This document shows positions 43,261 to 51,663 of a stretch of DNA of 64,000 nt, piece after piece. Position 1 is the stretch's first letter. Each line of letters begins with the position of its first letter. The stretch lies in NCBI GenBank assembly GCA_938045545.1, contig CALIBN010000006.1, positions 1-64,000 on the forward strand. The letters run 5' to 3'. Below the pieces are notes generated by a model that saw only the letters and a program-made list of their open reading frames with translations, had not been told where the DNA came from and searched no databases. The position numbers and the translations under genes were made by a program. Source of the DNA: an uncultured archaeon. Lineage in GTDB: Archaea; Thermoproteota; EX4484-205; JAAOZP01.

Positions 43261-44118
43261 TTGGAGAAGCCTCGCGTAAGGCAAGTATCAGCCTTAATTC
43301 CGAGTTTTCTAGCATGCAAAATCGCCGGGCAACTAACGGCTAAACCGGGTTTCGAGCAGGCGCCAGTAACCAGCAAGTATGAAGCAATAAGAGGAAGGTT
43401 AAGAGGTAAGACTGTGATAATATACCGTTCCGGCAGTATTGTCTACGACGAGGCTCTTAAAGAAGTCAGAAGCATGCTTGAGGAGGCCCTTTACGACTAC
43501 TATAAGGCTGCCGGCATCCTCATTGGATCGGATGAGGCGGGTAAAGGAGAGGCCCTCGGGCCCCTTGTTATTGCCGCAGTTGCGTTAACACCAAGGCAGG
43601 CAGCGTATCTCCAATCAATAGGTGTTGCAGACAGTAAGATTATTCCTGAGAACAGGATTCTGGAACTTGCAAAAAGTATTAAACGGTTTTCACTCGGCTA
43701 TAGCATTTTGAGAATTCCTCCGTTTAAGCTTAACGAAATGTTTAGGGCAAAGGAGAAGCACGGTAACTTGAACGATATACTTGCAAAAGCACACTGTAAA
43801 GTTTTAAAGTCTGTTCTTTCAAAGATCTCTGAGAAGCCTTCTCAAATAATAATTGACAAATTTGATTCCAGTAAAACTAATAGGCGGACAAAGATTATTG
43901 AGAACGCTCTCAACGGTTTAAGGGTCCAGGCGATTGAAAAAGGAGAGGTTTTCCCAGCGGTGGCAGCGGCAAGCATACTGGCTAGGAGCAGCTACTTAAA
44001 ATGGATAAGTAGAAAACTCGATGTGGAGACGCTGAGAAGAGTTAAGGAGGGAGAGTATAGTGCTGTCGGAGCTAAGGAAAGCCTTCCACAATATTTCAAG
44101 ATGTGCTATTTAAAGTGA
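43261..44118 (+). CDS. rnhC: Ribonuclease HIII-like protein
   Basis: Removes RNA primers or RNA in RNA/DNA hybrids. 285 residues in two domains. The N-terminal TBP-like part (about 1-80) has the HIII pattern YEAIRGRLRGKTVIIYRSGSI. The catalytic domain has D91-E92 in GSDEAGKGEALGPL, DSK, and D199 in IIIDKFDSSK. The fourth acid is less clear; KGEVFPAVAAASILAR offers Glu where Asp is usual. Length and N-terminus fit HIII, not the single-domain archaeal HII. TTG start; upstream promoter not clear. Confidence 0.82.
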   Translation: MEKPRVRQVSALIPSFLACKIAGQLTAKPGFEQAPVTSKYEAIRGRLRGKTVIIYRSGSIVYDEALKEVRSMLEEALYDYYKAAGILIGSDEAGKGEALGPLVIAAVALTPRQAAYLQSIGVADSKIIPENRILELAKSIKRFSLGYSILRIPPFKLNEMFRAKEKHGNLNDILAKAHCKVLKSVLSKISEKPSQIIIDKFDSSKTNRRTKIIENALNGLRVQAIEKGEVFPAVAAASILARSSYLKWISRKLDVETLRRVKEGEYSAVGAKESLPQYFKMCYLK

Positions 44119-44162
44119 ACCATACTGTAATATAGCTGTTATTCGAGGCGCTAGACAGGGAA

Positions 44163-44172
44163 AGCTTTAAAA
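44163..44172 (+). promoter_or_regulatory. TATA box deciding the alaX start
   Basis: AGCTTTAAAA is centred about 29 bases before GTG 44197 but only 14 before ATG 44182, so GTG 44197 is the likelier start. Confidence 0.5.
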
Positions 44173-44196
44173 TCCGTCCTGATGCTTAAGGTAATT

Positions 44197-44904
44197 GTGC
44201 TGACGAAACTGCTCTATATGGATGACTCGTACCTGAGGGAGTTTGATGCTAGGGTTGTTGAAATCTCGGGGGACAACGTGATACTTGAGAGAACAGCATT
44301 CCATCCTAGGGGAGGAGGTCTTCCAGATGATACGGGTGTTTTTCTAAAAGAAGGGAGGGCAACTAAGGTTGTTCAAGTTTTAAGTGAAGATGGAAAAGTC
44401 CTGCACTCGGCACCGGGCCATGGGTTTAGTGTCGGAGATTCTGTGAAGGGCATCCTAGACTGGGAGAGGAGGTATTTAATCATGAGAATGCATACCGGCA
44501 TCCACGCTTTGGCCTCGGTTTTTAACAAACGAACAGGGGCTTTAATAACTGGAAACCAGGTTAACGTGGATAAGTCTAGGCTTGATCTGAATCTTGAGAA
44601 GATGGATAGGGCTTTGATAGATGATGTTTTCAACGAGACCAACAGGGAGCTTGCCTCAGGAAGAAACGTTAAGATATATTATCTTCCTAGGGAGGAGGCT
44701 CTTAAAATACCGGGGATAGTTAAGCTTGCTGAGGCGGCACCACCTAACGTTGAGAAACTCAGAATAGTTGAGATTGAAAACCTAGATGTTCAGGCTGACG
44801 GTGGGCCTCACGTGGCCAACACGAGAGAAGTTGGAGAACTGATTCTCTTGAAAATAGAGAATAAAGGGAAGAACAATAGAAGGGTCTACTTCACCTTAAG
44901 ATGA
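44197..44904 (+). CDS. alaX: AlaX-type alanyl-tRNA editing protein
   Basis: Free-standing editing enzyme that removes wrongly attached Ser (or Gly) from tRNA-Ala. 235 residues with an N-terminal barrel (LLYMDDSYLREFDARVV, ERTAFHPRGGGLPDDTG). The editing core has zinc ligands in the HxxxH of MRMHTGIHALAS. The usual CxxxH is replaced by DGGPHVANT, so one ligand may be Asp or absent. The start is set at GTG 44197 by TATA spacing and by homologues beginning near TKLLY; ATG 44182 would add five residues. Confidence 0.88.
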   Translation: MLTKLLYMDDSYLREFDARVVEISGDNVILERTAFHPRGGGLPDDTGVFLKEGRATKVVQVLSEDGKVLHSAPGHGFSVGDSVKGILDWERRYLIMRMHTGIHALASVFNKRTGALITGNQVNVDKSRLDLNLEKMDRALIDDVFNETNRELASGRNVKIYYLPREEALKIPGIVKLAEAAPPNVEKLRIVEIENLDVQADGGPHVANTREVGELILLKIENKGKNNRRVYFTLR

Positions 44905-44944
44905 TTTTAGAGGAAAAAAGAAAAGAGGACGGAAGCTCTTCTCC

Positions 44945-44979
44945 GACTTCTGCATAGAAGTCAATCCGGTCCGGTTTTT
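44945..44979 (+). terminator. Hairpin followed by a T run
   Basis: GACTTCT (44945-44951) and AGAAGTC (44956-44962) form a perfect seven-pair stem with a GCAT loop; CCGGTCCGG and TTTTT follow. More T runs occur to about 45085. It lies 41 bases after alaX, so it is a plausible terminator for that gene. Confidence 0.5.
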
Positions 44980-45154
44980 GTCCATTTGCCTCAATTTGCC
45001 CATTGGATTCTCTCTTTTTTATTTCCATCTTTGCATCGAAAGGAAGAGAGCTCGCTATTTTTTATTTTTTCCTTCAGAGGTTTTTTATCTAGAAGTATGT
45101 ATGGCTTTTTCTCTCGAGTAAAATATTTATAACAATGCGCCCTCCCTCAGCATC

Positions 45155-45619
45155 GTGGAGATGCCCACCCTGTATGCCCTCTGCGGTGTCGCAACGAGCA
45201 TTGGTGCTCCCATGGCCGGTTTACTAGTCGACAGATACGGGGGACCTACTCTCACTCATCATCAGGGATGCTCCATCCCTTCCACTCCTCCTTACCTTCG
45301 CGCTAGCTCCGCTACCCATGGCTGCGGCATCGCTAGCATTTCTGGCCTTCCTTGCACAGTTGAGCAGAGGATCGAGTCGATACTTGGTGGAGAAGACGAA
45401 GCAAGAGCACAGGGGTCTAGTAATGGGGTTCATGAATGCCGTGGGGAAGTGTCGGCGATACCAGGCCCCCTACCTGGAACTCTCCTCTGGAAAATCTCCC
45501 CTCGTATCGTCTTCGTGATTCCCGCTGCAGCAATACCAGTGGGCATTGCAATGCTCCTTGCAACGCTTAAGATCGACAAAAAGCCTAAACTTCCAGCCGA
45601 AGAATTGCAGCACTGTTGA
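45155..45619 (+). pseudogene. Remnant of an MFS transporter (C-terminal half)
   Basis: Three pieces in different frames resemble the second half of an MFS protein. LYALCGVATSIGAPMAGLLV is in the first frame. An overlapping frame carries LAFLAFLAQLSRGSSRYLVE and QEHRGLVMGFMNAVGK. The first frame then resumes with VFVIPAAAIPVGIAMLL. The N-terminal half is missing and the T-rich stretch upstream carries no gene. The first 155 codons stay open, but the middle is not family-like in that frame, so the gene is broken. Confidence 0.6.
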
Positions 45620-45729
45620 CAAATGTTTATTATTTCGCAAGTGATCCTATGGTCAGGTTGAGGGAAGCAGGTGCACTGAAGGAAGAACAATAGGAAAGTT
45701 TACTCATCCAAAGTGGAGTTGGTTCCGAA

Positions 45730-46089
45730 TTACAATGCGAGCAAAGCCTCGCTTTTTCTAAGCTGCTGCGTTACTGGGTCGACTTCGAGCCCCAAGCTTT
45801 CTAACCCATGTAAACCTAAGACGTTTCCATCTTTCTCTTCCGCAAAGACTACTAGGGTAGGTGCCTCCTCCCCCTCGTATTCTATAAGTATGTGTCCGAC
45901 CTCTCTTTCTACTACATCGCCTCTTATGGTTTTGAACCTCATCCTTCTAACCGGTTTTACACCCAACTCTTCCAATGTTTTTCTTGAAACCCAGGAGTAA
46001 GTGGCTCCTGTATCTACAAGTAGCCTTAATTCTTCCCGCTTTGTTCCGGCTATTGCCCGCACTTTGACAAGTACGTATGTTTCTCCCAA
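45730..46089 (-). CDS. Retropepsin-like aspartic protease domain protein
   Basis: A 119-residue single-domain protein. The catalytic DTG is in LRLLVDTGATYSWVS, the flap region is MRFKTIRGDVVEREVGHILIEY, and the late GLHGLESLGLEVDP matches the Leu-Gly loop of clan AA proteases, which work as homodimers. Archaeal members are stand-alone and without known substrates. TTG start at 46089, with TTTATAAAC about 25 bases upstream. No polyprotein or mobile element is nearby. Confidence 0.85.
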   Translation of the reverse strand: MGETYVLVKVRAIAGTKREELRLLVDTGATYSWVSRKTLEELGVKPVRRMRFKTIRGDVVEREVGHILIEYEGEEAPTLVVFAEEKDGNVLGLHGLESLGLEVDPVTQQLRKSEALLAL

Positions 46090-46255
46090 AGCCCGATATT
46101 CTCAAGCGGCGCTTCATTTATAAACTATTCTACTATTCTGGCAGATAATAAATCAAGACGATACTAAGCGGGGGAAGTGTGCATAAACTGTCCGTGTATT
46201 CACCCGGTATTTTTAACTAAATGCTTTTAACCGGGCATCTTTATGCTGCACATAA

Positions 46256-47461
46256 TTGCCTGAGGAAAACCGGATCGGTTTAAGAAGAAGCGTGTATGAG
46301 GCGATTCTTCTCTTCGGCATAGTGAGCCTGATGGGAGACGTGATATACGAGGGTTCGAGAGGAGTAGTGCCAGATTACCTTAAGTTTCTCGGTGCTTCCG
46401 CAGTGGTGGTTGGACTGGTAAGCGGCTTTGGAGAGTTCCTGGGCTACGCGGTGAGAATCCTAAGCGGGTACCTTGCTGACTTAACCAAGTCATACTGGCT
46501 GTTTACATTCATAGGTTACGGGCTTATCGTAGCAGTTCCCCTTCTATTTTTAAGCAATATGTGGACCGTTGCGATCATTCTCATCATTCTTGAAAGAATT
46601 GGGAAAGCCATTAGGACGCCGGCGCGAGACACGTTGCTCTCAATAATCGGCAGAGGGTCTGAAACCGGTAAGGTCTTCGGGCTCCACGAGTTTTTCGACC
46701 AGATTGGAGCCATCATAGGCCCGATGCTAATGTCGATAGCGATGCTTTATACTTACAACAATTATCAACTATCCTTTAGTCTCATGTTCATCCCCTATAT
46801 CATATTAATACTAGCCTTATTCTATGCTTTCATAAGGATTGGAAGAACTATAAGCATTGAGAAAACACCAAGAGGTGGAATAAAGGGGAAGCTGGACACT
46901 AGGTTTAAAACTTATGTCGCCGCTGTTTTCTTCAACACGTTCGGACTGATTCCTGCCAGCCTCATACTTTACAAAGCATCCACACTGCTCAGCGCCACGG
47001 GCCAGCAATGGATTGTCCCAATCCTCTATCTTGTGATTCAAGCGGTCGACGCGCCCATCGCGATAGTGTCCGGTTACTTTTACGATAAACATGGTTTAAA
47101 AATTCTGTCACTACCATTCCTCCTATCAATAGCTCCATCGCTAATAGCTTCGCTTCAGCCGAGCCTACTCTCTCTAACAATTGCTTCAATATGTTTTGGA
47201 ATGGTTCTGGGCATGCAGGAGTCGATTTACCGTGCAGCCGTGTCAGACTTGGTGGAGGTTAACATCAGGGGTTCTGCATACGGAGTTTTTAACACTGCTT
47301 ATGGATTGGGGATGCTTCTGGGAGGATTAGCCTACGGGTTTTTCACTGATACTGGTTTTGCAATAACTGTTGTAGCTTTTTACTCCATAAGCCTACAGCT
47401 TGTTGCAATACTACTCCTTAGAAAAACCTTTAGCAAGGCAGGTCCACAGAAGGTTTTATAA
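46256..47461 (+). CDS. MFS transporter
   Basis: A 401-residue protein with 12 helices. GYLADLTKSYWLFTFIGYG is the loop between helices 2 and 3, and RIGKAIRTPARDTLLSIIGR is the positive loop typical of this MFS subgroup. HEFFDQIGAIIGPMLMS follows in the first half. Substrate unknown. TTG start, with GCTTTTAAC near 46224-46232 about 27 bases upstream. It is followed by a VOC gene whose TATA box lies inside its stop region. Confidence 0.85.
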   Translation: MPEENRIGLRRSVYEAILLFGIVSLMGDVIYEGSRGVVPDYLKFLGASAVVVGLVSGFGEFLGYAVRILSGYLADLTKSYWLFTFIGYGLIVAVPLLFLSNMWTVAIILIILERIGKAIRTPARDTLLSIIGRGSETGKVFGLHEFFDQIGAIIGPMLMSIAMLYTYNNYQLSFSLMFIPYIILILALFYAFIRIGRTISIEKTPRGGIKGKLDTRFKTYVAAVFFNTFGLIPASLILYKASTLLSATGQQWIVPILYLVIQAVDAPIAIVSGYFYDKHGLKILSLPFLLSIAPSLIASLQPSLLSLTIASICFGMVLGMQESIYRAAVSDLVEVNIRGSAYGVFNTAYGLGMLLGGLAYGFFTDTGFAITVVAFYSISLQLVAILLLRKTFSKAGPQKVL

Positions 47462-47493
47462 AGATATTTGGAGACAATATGTTTTGAAGAACC

Positions 47494-47958
47494 ATGAGTA
47501 GGACGGTTCAAGGGTTCAGAAGGGTGACGCAGATAGGGATTGTCGTGAGGAACATTGAGAAAAGCGTTGAAACATGGGGGAAACTCCTAGGCGTAAAGGC
47601 TTCTGGGATAGTGGAGACCGGGCCCTTGGAGGAAACAGGCATGAAGTATAAGGGTAGGGCTGCGGAGGGAAGGGCTAAACTAGCGTTCCTACAGCTTGAG
47701 AACATAACTATTGAGCTGATAGAGCCCGTGGGTGGACCCAGCACCTGGAGAGACTTTTTAGAGAAGCATGGGGAGGGTGTGCACCACATAGCGTTCAACG
47801 TTGAGAACATGGAGCATGCCGAGAATAGCCTTAGAGAGATCGGTGTTGAAATAGATCAGGAGGGGTTTTTCACAGGAGGAGCCTATGCCTACACGAATCC
47901 TGAAAGCCCCCTGGGAATCATAATAGAGCTCCTAGCGCATAACTCCCGACTCCGATAA
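47494..47958 (+). CDS. VOC family protein (methylmalonyl-CoA epimerase-like)
   Basis: Two-module vicinal-oxygen-chelate protein of 154 residues. In methylmalonyl-CoA epimerases the metal is held by His, Gln/Glu, His and Glu. Here the first position is Gln (VTQIGIVV), the second is in ITIELIEP, the third is HHIAF and the fourth is IIIELL. The His-to-Gln change makes the epimerase activity doubtful; other VOC activities are possible. No methylmalonyl-CoA mutase lies in the window. TTTTATAAA at 47454-47462 overlaps the preceding stop. Confidence 0.8.
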   Translation: MSRTVQGFRRVTQIGIVVRNIEKSVETWGKLLGVKASGIVETGPLEETGMKYKGRAAEGRAKLAFLQLENITIELIEPVGGPSTWRDFLEKHGEGVHHIAFNVENMEHAENSLREIGVEIDQEGFFTGGAYAYTNPESPLGIIIELLAHNSRLR

Positions 47959-48081
47959 TCCGCACCCATAGTAATCCTTAACCCAGTTTTTCCCACCCCT
48001 ATGTGTCGAGTCTTGAAGCATGAGGCAGAAACTGCCCCTCAGCGACAAAGTTAAAATCTCTCGGCTGCTTAATTATTCGGG

Positions 48082-50424
48082 TTGAGAGTGAAGCTTTGGC
48101 TTCTAGATTTGAACCAGGAGTTCCTCTCAGGTAAAGATGCTGTTTTCCTATGGGGTATCTCTAATGCTGGAAAAAGAGTGCTGCTGGTAGATGATAGTGT
48201 TGAAAGCTTTTTCTTCCTGAAGCCTTTAAACGGTGTTGACGCTGATGAAGCGGTTAGAGCGGCTTTTCCGGAGGGTAGGAGGTATGGCGTCACCAGGATG
48301 GAGGTGTGCGACAAGCTGGTTCTCGGAAAACCCGTTAGGGTTGTTAAAGTATGCGTCGACAGGTCTGACAATGTTGAGAAAGCAGCCGGGAGGCTTGAAA
48401 AGCTTAAGCTGTTCGAGAAGGCTTTCGAAAGTGACCTTAGGCTTTCGACAAGGTATTTGCTTGAGAAAAACCTTACTCCATCCTCTTGGTTTGAGGCAGA
48501 GGTTGAGATAAACCCTTTTCTACCTTCCATTCCTAACGTAGAAGCCTTCAAGGTTAACGCGGTCAGACCATTAGAGGAGGAGAAACCCCCGGAGCTCCGA
48601 GTAATGGCTGTGCATCTTCTCAAAGTGGGTGGAAAAGGCTCTCCTAAGCCGGAGTACGATCCTATTGTTGCAATATCCACTTACGATGGGAAGGAGCTGA
48701 AACAGTTTAGGTTTGACGGTGAAACAGACAGGTTTTTAATAGAAGGCTTTCTGGATCAAGTGAAAAAGTTTGATCCAGATGTTATAGTGGGGTATGGAAT
48801 AACTGAGGACTGGAGTTATCTGGCGGAGAGATGCAAGAGGGTTGACGTTCAGCTGGAGGTTGGACGGAACTACGCTAAGCCGCATACGAGTGTTTTCGGG
48901 CATGTTTCAGTAACCGGCAGGATTAGCATCGATCTTTTCCATAATGCTCGAGAAAACCCTCAGTTGACTGAATATACGTTGGACGAGTATGCTGAATCCC
49001 TCGGCTTTAGAGTTGGCCAAAGGATTCCTGAGCATAAATACTCCGAGTATTTGTCAAGCTCTTCAGAGGCGGAGAAGCTTTTCAAACAATCAGAGGAGTA
49101 TGCGAGGCTGTTGCACAGGATTTGGATGATGCTCGGCGATTTCGCAATACAGCTTTCCCAGATCACCGGGCTGCCTATGGACCATGTTTTCACAGCCTCC
49201 TCGGGGCATAGGGCTGAGGCATACTTGATCAGGGAGGCCTATTCTTTGGGAGAGTTAATACCCCCAAGGGTTGAAAAACCATATGTTCCTTACGCAGGCG
49301 GCCTGGTTCTACAGCCGCAGGAAGGCGTTTATGAAAACGTCAGCGTGATCGATTTCTCATCGATGTATCCAAACATTATGCTGAAATACAATGTTTCTCC
49401 AGACACATATGTCCCTGAAGGCGAGGAATGCAAGGATTGTTACGTCTCGCCTGAGTCGAAACACAGGTTTAGGAAAGACTATAGAGGAGTCTACACTAGA
49501 ATGCTTCAGAAGCTTCTGGAGGCTCGGAGGAGTGTGAGAAAGAGGCTTGAAAGCGTGGAGGAGGGGAGTGTTGAACACAGGATTCTCGACGCTAGGCAGA
49601 AAGCCCTCAAGATTCTTGCGAACACGCTTTACGGTTACGCCGGCTGGATTGGTGCACGCTGGTATCTGAGGCAGGTTGCTGAATCCGTTGCAGAATGGGG
49701 AAGATACATGATTACAATGGCTATTCAGAAAGCCGGGCAGATGGGGATGAAGATAGTCTATGGGGACACTGACAGCATCTTTGTTATGGACGGTGAGAAG
49801 CTTAAGGAGCTGGTAGGCTGGATTGAAAGTGAGCTTGAAATGGAGGCGCGTGTCGATAAGAAATACAGGAGAATACTTTTCACTGAGGCGAAGAAAAGGT
49901 ATGGCGGTCTTTTAGAGGATGGTGGTCTCGAGGTTGTAGGCTTAGAGGTTGTCAGGGGGGACTGGGCGGAAATCGCTAAGGAGACTCAGCTGGGGGTTTT
50001 GAAAACAATGCTTGAAACAATGGATGTCGGCAAGGCAGTATCCTACGTGAGAAACATTATAGCAGAAACCAGAAGCGGCAGGGTTGAGATGGAGAAGATG
50101 ATCATATGGAAGAGAATGACTAAGCCTCCGGAGGCCTATGAAGTCAGAGCACCGCACGTGTTGGCTGCTCTCGAGCTCTCTAAAAGAGGCTGGAGGATAG
50201 ATGTGGGTGACAAGGTTGGCTACGTTATTGTAAAGGGTTCTTCGAAAATAGGTGAGAGAGCCAAACCATGCCAGCTGGTTGAAAAGAGGGATGTTGACTA
50301 CGAGTATTATGTTAAGAACCAGATAGTTCCGGCAGCCATGAGAATACTTAAAGTGTTTGGAGTAGACGAGCAGAATCTACTGCATGAGTCTAAGAGGGGG
50401 CTCATGGCCTTTGGTGCAGATTAA
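48082..50424 (+). CDS. polB: Family-B DNA polymerase with inactivated exonuclease domain
   Basis: 780 residues, the usual length for archaeal PolB. Polymerase motif A is DFSSMYPNIMLKYNVSPDT with D424, motif B KILANTLYGY, and motif C YGDTDS with D562 and D564, so the polymerase site is intact. The 3'-5' exonuclease site is not. The Exo I position (AFDIE in homologues) reads AVHLL at 176-180. Exo III (YNRDD) reads YARLL at 340-344. Only the Asp of Exo II (EDWSYL) remains. This paralogue should polymerise without proofreading. TTG start, with GTTAAAAT about 29 bases upstream. It is not in an operon with other replication genes. Confidence 0.9.
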   Translation: MRVKLWLLDLNQEFLSGKDAVFLWGISNAGKRVLLVDDSVESFFFLKPLNGVDADEAVRAAFPEGRRYGVTRMEVCDKLVLGKPVRVVKVCVDRSDNVEKAAGRLEKLKLFEKAFESDLRLSTRYLLEKNLTPSSWFEAEVEINPFLPSIPNVEAFKVNAVRPLEEEKPPELRVMAVHLLKVGGKGSPKPEYDPIVAISTYDGKELKQFRFDGETDRFLIEGFLDQVKKFDPDVIVGYGITEDWSYLAERCKRVDVQLEVGRNYAKPHTSVFGHVSVTGRISIDLFHNARENPQLTEYTLDEYAESLGFRVGQRIPEHKYSEYLSSSSEAEKLFKQSEEYARLLHRIWMMLGDFAIQLSQITGLPMDHVFTASSGHRAEAYLIREAYSLGELIPPRVEKPYVPYAGGLVLQPQEGVYENVSVIDFSSMYPNIMLKYNVSPDTYVPEGEECKDCYVSPESKHRFRKDYRGVYTRMLQKLLEARRSVRKRLESVEEGSVEHRILDARQKALKILANTLYGYAGWIGARWYLRQVAESVAEWGRYMITMAIQKAGQMGMKIVYGDTDSIFVMDGEKLKELVGWIESELEMEARVDKKYRRILFTEAKKRYGGLLEDGGLEVVGLEVVRGDWAEIAKETQLGVLKTMLETMDVGKAVSYVRNIIAETRSGRVEMEKMIIWKRMTKPPEAYEVRAPHVLAALELSKRGWRIDVGDKVGYVIVKGSSKIGERAKPCQLVEKRDVDYEYYVKNQIVPAAMRILKVFGVDEQNLLHESKRGLMAFGAD

Positions 50425-50734
50425 ATCAAAAGCCCGTCTATCCCTATTAATTAATAACTGTTAAGTAAAAATAATAACCCGTTTAAACCCGCCGCGGCAC
50501 GCGCCGAATTGTTTAGTAGAGGAGATAGTTGCAATTTCTAAATGGTTATAAAAATGTTACCTTATGGAATTATGCTTTTTAGGAGGATAAATCGTTTCTC
50601 ACTGAACGAAGGCTAAAACTCTTGCAAGACAACGTCTAGTTAGGTTTTCAAAGAGATAGAGACAAACCATTCTTATTTTCCTGATCGAAACACATAAGAT
50701 TAATGAATCAAACCATCATCTTAGCAACAAGGGA
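50425..50734. other. Intergenic region after polB
   Basis: No gene was recognised in these 310 bases. GGTTATAAAA at about 50543-50552 is a good TATA-like element, 20-25 bases before a 14-codon frame beginning ATGCTTTTT at 50571. That frame could be a tiny peptide or nothing. AGATTAATG near 50697 may serve the next gene. Confidence 0.4.
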
Positions 50735-51187
50735 ATGTTTGAGAAAGAGTACATAGTAAGGGAGGCTAAAGAAGAAGATTTAGAGACAATAGTGAGGCTT
50801 GAAAAAGCCTCCTTTCCTGAGTATCCTTACCCCTTTAAGGTTTTTGAAGAACTATTGATGCGCTGCCCGAAGTATTTTTTAATAGTAGAATACAAGGGGA
50901 GGATTTCAGGCTATGTTTGTGGAAGGCTTGTTGGAAAAAGCCTGGGGGTAGTCGTGTCTATAGCTGTTGAACCAGAGTTGAGGAGGAGGGGAATCGGCAG
51001 GATTTTGATGCTTGAGCTTGAATCAAGGTTTAGGGAAAACCATGTTAAAACTGTTCGTTTAGAGGTGGGTGTTGATAATGATGCAGCTATTCGGCTTTAC
51101 GAGTCTTTGGGCTATGAGACTGCCGGGTTGAGGAGGAAATACTATCCGGATGGAAGCGACGCATTGGTAATGGTTAAAAATTTATGA
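50735..51187 (+). CDS. GNAT N-acetyltransferase (RimI-like)
   Basis: A 150-residue acetyltransferase. The acetyl-CoA loop is VEPELRRRGIGRILM (R/QxxGxG/A), and RLEVGVDNDAAIRLYESLGYE is the typical RimI end. Archaeal RimI/Ard1 proteins acetylate protein N-termini. The N-terminal REAKEEDLETIVRLEKASF matches the first strand and helix. It is not clearly operonic with nikR, which has its own TATA box. Confidence 0.92.
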   Translation: MFEKEYIVREAKEEDLETIVRLEKASFPEYPYPFKVFEELLMRCPKYFLIVEYKGRISGYVCGRLVGKSLGVVVSIAVEPELRRRGIGRILMLELESRFRENHVKTVRLEVGVDNDAAIRLYESLGYETAGLRRKYYPDGSDALVMVKNL

Positions 51188-51251
51188 TGAAAATACGAGT
51201 TTCACAATATCAGCTAAAATGTTTATAATATTCGTCTGCGCGGGTTTAACT

Positions 51252-51650
51252 ATGAGGAGCAGGATTGTTAGGACATCGGTCTCTTTGCCTAGGGACCTGA
51301 TAAAAGAGCTGGATAGGTTTGTGGATTCGATTAAATCCGACAGGTCTAAGGTTGTTCAGCAGGCGATAAGGAATTTTCTGAGCATACCGCACAAAGAGGG
51401 TGATGTGGTTTCAGGTTCCCTGATGATAGTCTATAGCCATGATGAACGCGGTTTAGAGGAAGAGCTGACAGATATTCAACATAGGTTCGTCAACTTCATT
51501 ATTTCAAACATTCATATTCATTTAGATGAGCATAGATGCATGCTAACGATATTCGTAAAAGGAAGCTTTAAAGATGTTCAGAGCCTGATTAGAAGTATCA
51601 CAGGGAAGAAGGGCGTGTTAATGGTTAGAGAATCGCTGGTACGGATTTAA
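51252..51650 (+). CDS. nikR: NikR nickel-responsive transcription regulator
   Basis: A 132-residue ribbon-helix-helix repressor with a C-terminal ACT-like nickel domain. The DNA-binding strand is RIVRTSVSLPRDL. The nickel ligands are all present: H77 (DIQHRF), H88 and H90 (NIHIHLD) and C96 (HRCMLTI), one residue off from the E. coli numbering. ATG 51252 is chosen because TTTATAATA at 51222-51230 lies 26 bases ahead; an upstream ATG at 51219 would begin inside the promoter. Target genes (nickel uptake or nickel enzymes) are not in the window. Confidence 0.93.
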   Translation: MRSRIVRTSVSLPRDLIKELDRFVDSIKSDRSKVVQQAIRNFLSIPHKEGDVVSGSLMIVYSHDERGLEEELTDIQHRFVNFIISNIHIHLDEHRCMLTIFVKGSFKDVQSLIRSITGKKGVLMVRESLVRI

Positions 51651-51663
51651 AAACGCTTTGAAA

